In this document: in pieces, positions 1 through 6,480 of the stretch
How positions within the stretch are numbered: position 1 is the stretch's first letter
Layout of the letters: each line of letters begins with the position of its first letter
From: Gammaproteobacteria bacterium
Lineage (GTDB): Bacteria > Pseudomonadota > Gammaproteobacteria > Steroidobacterales > SZUA-146
NCBI GenBank assembly: GCA_003228965.1
Contig: QIGP01000095.1
Coordinates: forward strand, 1-10,753
Direction of reading: 5' to 3'
DNA: 10,753 bases
Notes under the pieces: generated by a model
What the model was told of the DNA's origin: nothing
Databases searched by the model: none
What the model saw: only the letters and a program-made list of their open reading frames with translations
Program-made: the position numbers and the translations under genes

Positions 1-643
1 ACTGATGATCCGTCGCGAACTCTTCAAGCAAGTGCGCCATCGAGAAAACGGTACTCTGACCATTGACTTCTAACACCCGATCGACGTTTCGCTCGAAAAA
101 GGTCTCCCAAAATCGGCGCCGGACTGTGAGAGAACCCAGGGTTTGTTTAACCTGAACTCGAAAACGGGCCGCCAATCTTGCCAGTACTGAATAGCCTTCG
201 CCAAGCTCTCTTTCGAGCTTTTCACGAAGCATTCGAGCAAGAACCGGAGCCGAGCCACCGCTAGAAATGGCAATGACCAGCGGCGATCGATCGACAATTG
301 CAGGCGTGATGAAACTGGAGTGCTCAGGGTCATCAACAGAGTTGGCCATCAGGCTACGACGCTCGGCGTCGGCAAATACCTGCGCGTTGACCTGGCCATC
401 GTTTGTAGCGGCAATCACCAATAGCGTGTCGTTAAGATATTGGTGGTCGTATTTATACGGCACCCATTTGACACGACCGGAGTCAGCCAGAACCTGCACG
501 TCAGAATTAAGCTCTGGCGCAACGACAACGACCTGTGCGTTGGCTTCCAGCAGTAGCCGTATCTTACGCAAACCAACGCTTCCTCCACCTACTACGACGC
601 AGCGTTTTCCGGAAATTTTTGCGAACAGTGGAAAGTAATCCAT
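1..643 (-). CDS. cysG: Siroheme synthase CysG, N-terminal precorrin-2 dehydrogenase/ferrochelatase part (3' end outside window)
   Basis: The first 214 codons are visible and run open off the left edge. The product would make siroheme, the prosthetic group of CysI: its N-terminal half oxidises precorrin-2 with NAD and inserts iron, while the C-terminal uroporphyrinogen-III methyltransferase half, if present, lies beyond the window. The N-terminus starts MDYFPLF, followed by a glycine-rich dinucleotide-binding loop (GGGSVGLRK, about residues 19-27). Asp104 (in NSVDDP) and Ser128 (in ISSGGSAPVLAR) sit at the same numbers as the catalytic Asp104 and the phosphorylatable Ser128 described for enterobacterial CysG. 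The RRRFWE..FF segment (about 175-183) is also typical of CysG rather than of stand-alone short forms. The ATG at 643 lies 3 bp after the cysH stop, behind a good AAGGAG sequence. Alternative: a stand-alone CysG-N protein, which only downstream sequence can exclude. Confidence 0.93.
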   Translation of the reverse strand, partial: MDYFPLFAKISGKRCVVVGGGSVGLRKIRLLLEANAQVVVVAPELNSDVQVLADSGRVKWVPYKYDHQYLNDTLLVIAATNDGQVNAQVFADAERRSLMANSVDDPEHSSFITPAIVDRSPLVIAISSGGSAPVLARMLREKLERELGEGYSVLARLAARFRVQVKQTLGSLTVRRRFWETFFERNVDRVLEVNGQSTVFSMAHLLEEFATDHQ

Positions 644-646
644 ATC

Positions 647-1435
647 TTAAGACTCCTTGCTCAGCGTGCCGATATCATGGATACCGCATTCCCGTTTAAG
701 ACCGAAAAAGCGCGTTTGTTCACGATCTTCAACTTCGTGGATAGAGCGCGTGGTATGCACGTCGCCAATCGACACGTAGCCTTTTTCCCAAAGCGGATGG
801 TAAGGAAGGTCAAATTCCTTGAGATACTGGTGAACATCCCGGTCCGTCCAGTCGAGAATCGGATGAATTTTCCAGACGTCACCACGGCGTTCAACAAACG
901 AACGTTGCTGCCGGCCGGACGACTGTACTCGCCGTATGCCCGAGAACCATGTGCCAACACCCAGTTCGCCAAGTGCGCGCTGCATAGGCTCAACCTTGTT
1001 CTCGCGGTTGTAGGACTCAATACCGTCAAGACCTCGCGACCACCGTTGACCGTTTCTCGCTTCCTGCCACGCCGGACTACGCGCTGGGCGGAAAACACGT
1101 AAATTTAACTTAAGCCTGCGTTGAAGCTGATCAGTGAACTGATAGGTTTCAGGAAACAGATAACCGGTATCGAGAAAAACAACGGGAATATCGGACTGTT
1201 GTTGAGTCAGCAAATGCAGACACACCGCCGCTTGAGCGCCGAAACTCGAACTCAATATATGCACGGCAGGCAATTTATCGAGCGCCCACGCGACTCTTTC
1301 TTGTGCCGTTTTAGTCTTAAGACATTCGTTCGCCCTCGCGGTGGCAGCATTTAGACTCCTGGTTTCATCAAAGGCGATAGCACTACATGGATGAACGCCC
1401 AATGAGGAAGATACAGCACTTGCTTGAGTTGTCAT
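647..1435 (-). CDS. cysH: Phosphoadenylyl-sulfate (PAPS) reductase, thioredoxin-dependent
   Basis: This cytoplasmic enzyme reduces PAPS to sulfite and adenosine 3',5'-bisphosphate, using thioredoxin or glutaredoxin. The 262 residues carry the PP-loop-like SSSFGAQ motif (about 62-68), LDTGYLFPET (88-97), WFSGIRR (163-169) and the C-terminal KRECGIH motif with the catalytic Cys250. The paired cysteines (CC...CxxC) that hold a [4Fe-4S] cluster in APS reductases are absent, so PAPS rather than APS is the expected substrate. That implies an APS kinase elsewhere in the genome. Length and motif order match enterobacterial CysH. The ATG overlaps the cysI stop as ATGA, and a GGAGGAG ribosome-binding site lies 7 nt upstream inside cysI, which suggests translational coupling. 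Assignment is secure. Confidence 0.97.
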   Translation of the reverse strand: MTTQASAVSSSLGVHPCSAIAFDETRSLNAATARANECLKTKTAQERVAWALDKLPAVHILSSSFGAQAAVCLHLLTQQQSDIPVVFLDTGYLFPETYQFTDQLQRRLKLNLRVFRPARSPAWQEARNGQRWSRGLDGIESYNRENKVEPMQRALGELGVGTWFSGIRRVQSSGRQQRSFVERRGDVWKIHPILDWTDRDVHQYLKEFDLPYHPLWEKGYVSIGDVHTTRSIHEVEDREQTRFFGLKRECGIHDIGTLSKES

Positions 1436-3150
1436 GAGGTAACTCCTCCACGACCGGTATCGTCATGGAAATCGATTCCGGACCGAGTCGCTGTGACAAC
1501 TCTAGCTCGAACGCAGTAGTCGCCAAACGCTTCAGCTGGTTGACGGTCGCAGGCGTAATGCTCAAAAATCACATCAAGCTCATCCAGAATGACTTGTTCA
1601 TCAACATTTTCAAGATAGAGTTTGTTAAGTCGCTCACCGTTGTGACCACCGCCCAGATAGAAATTGTAGCGCCCGGGCCCTTTACCTACCAAACCAATTT
1701 CTGCGACAAAAGGACGGGCACAGCCATTTGGGCAGCCAGTAACGCGCAGGACTATCGGCTGATCTTCAATACCATGCTTGTCAGCCAGCTTCTCTACCTT
1801 TCCAACTAACTCTGGCAAATAGCGTTCAGCTTCAGCCATTGCAAGTCCACAAGTAGGAAGAGCAACGCAGGCCATTGCGTGAGACTGCAATACGGACACA
1901 GGCGCGTGTAGCGTGTATTTAGTGAGCAGCGACTCGATAGCCGCCTTGTTAGCCAAACTTATATTCGCGATAACCAGGTTCTGGTTTGGACTAATACGAA
2001 ACTCGCCCGTATGTATAACGGCGATTTCGCGTAGTCCGCTTTTTAGGCGACGCCCGTTTACGTCGTCGTCTTTTACTCGACCGCTGTCGATGAAAAGAGT
2101 GAAGTGATAGAATCCGTCGGCGCCCTTCTCCCAGCCGAGACGATCGCCTATACCACGCAAACTCACTTCACGCGCTTCTTCGAACTTCCGGCCCAGTCGC
2201 AACTCAACTTCGTGTTTAAACCAGTCAATACCTCGCGAATCGATCGTATATTTTAGTCTTGCATGCTTACGATTAGTGCGATCTCCGAAGTCGCGCTGAG
2301 TAGTGACCACTTGAGTAGCTACATCGAGCACCTGATTTGGCGTACAAAAACCCAGGGTATCGGCAAGCCGCGGATACGTCGCCGTATCGCCGTGCGTGGT
2401 GCCCATGCCTCCGCCGACTGTCACGTTGAAACCTACTAGCTGATCGTTTTCAATGATCGCAATAAAACCCAAGTCCTGGGTGAAAATATCTACGTCGTTC
2501 TGCGGCGGAATCACGACAGCCGTTTTGAATTTGCGCGGCAAATACGTATCGCCATAAACCGGTTCGACGACCTCCGGATCGTCCGTTAAACGCTCACCAT
2601 CCAGCCATATCTCGTGATAAGCCCGTGTTTGCGGTGTCAGGTGGGCACTAATCTTCGCCGCCCAACTATGCACTTCTGCATGGACATCCGACAAATAGGG
2701 ATTTGGGCTGCACATGACGTTGCGATTGACATCACCGCAGGCGGCAATCGTATCAAGTAAGGTTTGGTTTATTCTTTGAAGCGTTGTTTTCAAATTCCGC
2801 TTAACAACACCGTGAAACTGAAAGGCCTGACGTGTAGTCAACCTCAAACTGTTGTTCGCGTATTCGTCGGCTAACTGATCAACCGCAAGCCACTGCTGCG
2901 GCGTACACACGCCACCTGGTAACCGGGCGCGAATCATGAAACGGTACGCTGGCTCCAGTTTTTGACGTTTTCGCTCACTCCTGCTATCCCGGTCATCCTG
3001 CTGGTATATTCCGTGGAATTTAGAGAGCTGCGTATCGTCTTCGGCAATAGAGCCTGTGATTGCGTTGTCGAGACTCTCAAGGAGCGTGCCGCGCAGGTGC
3101 CGGCTCGCGCTTTTTATTCGCTCTACATCGCTCAGTGGTTTGTTGTCCAT
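1432..3150 (-). CDS. cysI: Sulfite reductase (NADPH) hemoprotein beta-subunit
   Basis: This subunit carries out the six-electron reduction of sulfite to sulfide with electrons from CysJ, in the cytoplasm. The 572 residues show the family's two duplicated ferredoxin-like/sulfite reductase halves. RARLPGGV is at about 74-81, NRNVMCSPNP at 142-151 and YLPRKFK at 203-209, supplying basic residues that surround siroheme and substrate in known structures (likely Arg76, Arg143, Lys207, Lys209, by alignment from memory). The [4Fe-4S]-siroheme cysteines are Cys428 and Cys434 (ACVALPTCGLA), then Cys473 and Cys477 (GCPNGCARP). All four keep the spacing of the E. coli protein with a constant shift of six. 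The start follows the cysJ stop by 10 bp, with a GAGGT site at the cysJ stop. The stop overlaps the cysH start by 4 bp. Complete and apparently functional. Confidence 0.98.
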   Translation of the reverse strand: MDNKPLSDVERIKSASRHLRGTLLESLDNAITGSIAEDDTQLSKFHGIYQQDDRDSRSERKRQKLEPAYRFMIRARLPGGVCTPQQWLAVDQLADEYANNSLRLTTRQAFQFHGVVKRNLKTTLQRINQTLLDTIAACGDVNRNVMCSPNPYLSDVHAEVHSWAAKISAHLTPQTRAYHEIWLDGERLTDDPEVVEPVYGDTYLPRKFKTAVVIPPQNDVDIFTQDLGFIAIIENDQLVGFNVTVGGGMGTTHGDTATYPRLADTLGFCTPNQVLDVATQVVTTQRDFGDRTNRKHARLKYTIDSRGIDWFKHEVELRLGRKFEEAREVSLRGIGDRLGWEKGADGFYHFTLFIDSGRVKDDDVNGRRLKSGLREIAVIHTGEFRISPNQNLVIANISLANKAAIESLLTKYTLHAPVSVLQSHAMACVALPTCGLAMAEAERYLPELVGKVEKLADKHGIEDQPIVLRVTGCPNGCARPFVAEIGLVGKGPGRYNFYLGGGHNGERLNKLYLENVDEQVILDELDVIFEHYACDRQPAEAFGDYCVRARVVTATRSGIDFHDDTGRGGVTS

Positions 3151-3160
3151 CAGTAGTACC

Positions 3161-4999
3161 TCAGTAAACGTCGCGCAAGTAGCGCCTGTTTCGTTTCAAC
3201 GTTGTCAGATAATTTTCTGCGCTTTCCTGCGTCTTGTTGCCGCGGGTTTCAACTATCGATCTAAGCGCTGCATGAACATCTGCTGCCATCGCTCCTGCAT
3301 CTCCACAGACGTACACGGTTGCGCCCGCTTCAATCCAGGCATAGATCTCATCCGCGTTTTCCACGAGGCGATCTTGCACGTAAAGCTTTTCTTTTTGATC
3401 CCTCGAGAAAGCAACATCCATTCGGAGCTCTTCCCTGCGTAGATACTGCTGCCACTCGCTTTGATACAAGAAGTCTTCGTCGAAGTTTCGGTCGCCGAAA
3501 AAAAGCCAATTGCGCCCTTGCGCGCCCAACTCGGTACGCTGCTGCACAAAGGCGCGAAAAGGCGCCACGCCGGTGCCTGGGCCAATCATGATCACGTCCG
3601 TATTGGAATTCTCTGGCAGTCGAAAGCGCGGATTGGAGTCCAGGTACACAGGCAGCAATTCACCTTCTTGCAAGTTTTCAACCAGTGCTGTGGATGCAGC
3701 CCCCAGGTGATTCGAGCCGAACGCGGTATAAGACACGTGGGCAACGGTAATGTGAACTTCATCGGGCGAGACCGCGGCAGAGGAAGATATTGAATAAACT
3801 CGTGGTGCTAACGGGCGTAGCGAATCGACGAAAACCTGAACCCCGGCACTTTTGTCACCTTCAGGCAAATAGGGCCATTGACGAAGTACATCAATAACCT
3901 GATAGCCGTTCAATAGTTCTGTGCGCAACCCAGTGTCTTGTACCCGTCGCGAAAGATCAGCGTTGTTAATAAGGTCACTGTATTGAGTCAGAAACACACC
4001 GCTGTTTAGCGTAAGTTCGACATGGTTCGTTAGCGCTTTGCGTAGCTCTACTGACTCATCCCCCACTTTTACCGCGGCGCTTTCAACGCCTAGCAGCTGA
4101 ATAATCTCATCGACAAGACAGGCAGGGTTAGGCGTTATCACTCCCAACGAGTCACCTGGCTCGTAGTTAAGCAAGGACCCTTCAAGCGAGAGCTCGAGAT
4201 GATGAACGGCTTTGCTGGATTGGCTCCCGGTGATGCGCTGGTTGACCAGAACCTCAGCCATGAAAGGGTGAGATTTAGAATATTTAGGCCAATTCTCAAC
4301 CACTTGAAGTGGCACCCTCGGTGCCGATAACTCATCGCTCGAAGATTTGAATTGCTCCTGAGTTATCCGCAGAGTGTCTTCGAACCATTGTTCAGCGAAC
4401 CCTTCATAATCGATGTCGCACTCAACTCGCCCTGATACCCGGTTAGCTCCGAGTTCACTCAGGCGTTGGTCGAAATCTCTTCCTGTCTGACAAAATTGGG
4501 CATAGCTCGAGTCTCCAAGCGCCAGCACAAAATAGTTCAGCGAATCGAGCTTTGGTGCTCGCTTGCTGTGTAGAAACTCAAGTAGAAGTTCCGCATCGTC
4601 GGGGGCGTCGCCTTCGCCGTGCGTGCTCACTATTAGCGCTACCCAGCGCTCTTTGACAAGGTTGCGTGTTGAATAGTCGGCCATATCCACACACCGGGCA
4701 TCTATGCCACTATTGCGCGCCCGGGTGAGCAAGCTCTCGGCAAGTTCGCGACCATTGCCAGTTTGTGAGCCGTACAAGATGGTTAACGTCTGCTGCGAGG
4801 ATTCCTCGCCTGCACCCGAAACCACGGGCACGTTGGTGGATACGATAGACGCGGTCGCCAGGCCCGCTAAATACCCACTTGACCAGAGCAGCTGCTCTTT
4901 GGTCAAACCGCCTGCAGCACTATCAAGCCGCTGAGCCTGCTCTTGATTGAGCGCGGGGTTCTGCGATACGGGTTGAGGAGCTTCGTTACTAGTTGCCAC
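3161..4999 (-). CDS. cysJ: Sulfite reductase (NADPH) flavoprotein alpha-subunit (GTG start proposed)
   Basis: CysJ takes hydride from NADPH and passes electrons through FAD and FMN to CysI. With the GTG start it has 612 residues, close to the usual roughly 600. It has an N-terminal LNQEQAQRL...QLLWSSGYLAG segment typical of CysJ, then an FMN flavodoxin domain (ILYGSQTGNGRELAE about 74-88, STHGEGDAPDD 125-135, LALGDSSYAQFC 159-170). The FAD domain follows (RVYSISSS, about 400-407), then the NADPH domain (MIGPGTGVAPFRAF 471-484, VCGDAGAMAADV 564-575) and the conserved ending YLRDVY. The reading frame stays open upstream to an ATG at 5077 and a TTG at 5089. Those starts would add about 26-30 residues unlike CysJ, lack a Shine-Dalgarno sequence, and overlap the end of the small membrane ORF at 5035-5256. 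The GTG gives a family-like N-terminus, though its own ribosome-binding site (AGG, 9 nt away) is weak. Confidence 0.95.
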   Translation of the reverse strand: MATSNEAPQPVSQNPALNQEQAQRLDSAAGGLTKEQLLWSSGYLAGLATASIVSTNVPVVSGAGEESSQQTLTILYGSQTGNGRELAESLLTRARNSGIDARCVDMADYSTRNLVKERWVALIVSTHGEGDAPDDAELLLEFLHSKRAPKLDSLNYFVLALGDSSYAQFCQTGRDFDQRLSELGANRVSGRVECDIDYEGFAEQWFEDTLRITQEQFKSSSDELSAPRVPLQVVENWPKYSKSHPFMAEVLVNQRITGSQSSKAVHHLELSLEGSLLNYEPGDSLGVITPNPACLVDEIIQLLGVESAAVKVGDESVELRKALTNHVELTLNSGVFLTQYSDLINNADLSRRVQDTGLRTELLNGYQVIDVLRQWPYLPEGDKSAGVQVFVDSLRPLAPRVYSISSSAAVSPDEVHITVAHVSYTAFGSNHLGAASTALVENLQEGELLPVYLDSNPRFRLPENSNTDVIMIGPGTGVAPFRAFVQQRTELGAQGRNWLFFGDRNFDEDFLYQSEWQQYLRREELRMDVAFSRDQKEKLYVQDRLVENADEIYAWIEAGATVYVCGDAGAMAADVHAALRSIVETRGNKTQESAENYLTTLKRNRRYLRDVY

Positions 5000-5034
5000 C
5001 GTTCTTGCCTGTTTCGTTATTCGAGCTACCGAAA

Positions 5035-5256
5035 CTACGCCAAGTCGAACGCAAGCAGAACGAACTTGCAGGCACATGCTAATAACCAAATGGAATAGTA
5101 CGTCAAAGCTACCTTTAGAACGCTGATATTTCCAAGCTGGCCTGACAGTAAGAAATCGACATTATTGATCAGAAACAACACAATTCCGACGACCGTCCCA
5201 ACCTTTAAGCTACGAGCAACCGTGCCTTTACGTCACGCTATCTGTAACCAGGTCAT
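5035..5256 (-). pseudogene. Small two-helix membrane protein resembling nitrate/nitrite transporter NrtS, interrupted by an in-frame TGA
   Basis: The ATG at 5256 opens a 73-codon frame ending with TAG at 5035-5037. Codon 8 is TGA (5233-5235). After it comes RKGTVARSLKVGTVVGIVLF, then LINNVDFLLSG, then LKVALTYYSIWLLACACKF and LLAFDLA. This gives two hydrophobic segments around a short loop, with a basic R-S-L-K-V lead-in and an IN..D.LL.G motif. That layout and size resemble the NrtS family of roughly 70-90 residue nitrate/nitrite transporters. The usual LVPY-type end of helix 2 is not clear, so the family call is moderate. No ATG or GTG gives a sensible start between the TGA and the conserved part. 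The ATG has only a weak GGA upstream. It lies 28 bp after the previous broken gene and 35 bp before the proposed cysJ start. Readthrough or a sequence error are alternatives to true inactivation. Confidence 0.5.
5079..5106 (-). promoter_or_regulatory. Candidate sigma-70 promoter for cysJIHG
   Basis: On the minus strand there is TTGACG (5101-5106), a 16-nt spacer, and TATTAG (5079-5084). The -35 matches 5 of 6 consensus bases and the -10 matches 4 of 6. Transcription would begin near 5072, leaving a leader of about 70 nt before the GTG start of cysJ at 4999. The ATG at 5077 would then lie at or before the transcript start. No CysB binding site was recognised. The prediction rests on sequence match only. 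Confidence 0.35.
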
Positions 5257-5284
5257 GTGTATCCGTCTGTCATAAGTCGTGTGT

Positions 5285-6431
5285 TCAGTCAATTTTAAAC
5301 TCAATGCCGGAGTAGCTCTCGAGACGTGTTATCAAACCATCGCCCAATAGAGTAGCCGGCGTCCAAAAGCCGCCCCCCACCGAATCGGGAATGTCTTTGG
5401 CCAGACACGCGGCAGCCTGGCCAAGCATTTTCGCCGTGGAACCATATCCTGGATCTTGATCGCCGGTAACACGAGTTTTGACCGTCTGGCCGTCGGCTGT
5501 AGTGCCCCGAAACAAAAAGATGTACTTGCCTTTCAATTGCTGTTCAGGCGTCGGGCCACTACCGGGCTTAGGTAAGAAAAAATTCTCCATAAGCCAGCGA
5601 ATGGGAGCTACAGAAATCCCTGCGGTGAAGGCACCAAGACCCCAGTACATTTTACGCGCCCGTTTTTTTCCGCCATTGCCGCTGCCAGTCATTACGGCTT
5701 CTTCGTACATGAAATCATTTCCATATCGACCGTCACTCAGCGCATTCGACCGATGCACAATTCGAGTGTTAATCGAGGCCATGAGAAACGGCGCTAACCA
5801 GCTTTCCAAGACGTCGTCGTATTCCATTTTGACGTTGTTTTGTCTCGTGCTAAAGCCGTGCTCTGGTGGGCATAGCGAGTAAGGGTCTACTAGCCTGCAG
5901 TACTGCAACGCGCATCTTAACGTCGGTGCTCACTTGGCCGAACTGTTTCAAGGCGTGCTCTTGCATGAAATGCACACCGAGATCCGAGGGCATTGAATCG
6001 AATCCGCAGCAATGCACAATCCTGGCACCGGACTGCCTGGCAAGGTCTTCGTAGGCTTCCAGCATACGTTTAATCCACTGAGGCTCACCGGTCAGGTCAC
6101 AGTAGTGAGTGCCCGTTTCAGCACACACCTTGACTAGCGGTTCCCCGTAAAGAGCGTACGGACCCACGGTAGACACCACCACTTTGGTTCGTGAACACAT
6201 GGCATTCAATGCATCTTCATCGGACGCATCGGCAATCAGCACATCCAGGTCAGGCGCGTCGAGCTCAACTTTAAGCGCAGCAAGTTTGCTAATCGATCGA
6301 CCGGCCAGTGCAAACTTCAGTTCGCCATTTGAAAATTGCTCAACCGTATAACGGGCGAGAATTTGTCCAACGAAGCTGGTGGCGCCGTACACGACGACAT
6401 CGTAGTCCTGAGTATTAGTCACTGAATCCAT
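5285..6431 (-). pseudogene. Saccharopine dehydrogenase-like NAD(P)-binding protein (trans-acting enoyl reductase family), frameshifted by an internal deletion
   Basis: The first part reads from ATG 6431 to a TAG at 5850. It has an N-terminal nucleotide-binding fold (YGATSFVGQ, about residues 15-23; ALAGRS; STVGPYALYGEPLVKVCAE; DLTGEPQWIKRM) and the HCCGFDSMPSDLGV motif. A second frame, usable from about 5912 to the TGA at 5285, continues the same family: VDPYSLCPPEHG, TRIVHRSNAL, FFLPKPGSGPTPEQQ, GDQDPGYGSTAKMLGQAA and GGGFWTPATLLGDGLI. Between the halves the family normally has about 28 residues, including a GG.SGGT motif. These are missing, and the frame changes at about 5890-5912, so a deletion not divisible by three is the simplest reading. 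No other disruption is seen, so the lesion is probably recent. AGGAG lies only 2 nt before the ATG. Relatives act in lipid metabolism (mycobacterial Rv2953 type); the substrate here is unknown. Confidence 0.85.
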
Positions 6432-6480
6432 TGCTCCTAAAAGAGGTAAAGTGCACAGAAAACGAAAGATTGTTATACAT

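Noticed and set aside
267..638. 123-codon plus-strand ORF
   Set aside because: It is antisense to cysG, whose minus-strand frame contains clear family motifs throughout.
5233..5235. In-frame TGA read as selenocysteine in the NrtS-like ORF
   Set aside because: No selenocysteine insertion hairpin was evident after the codon, the family is not a selenoprotein family, and TGA is a stop elsewhere in the window.
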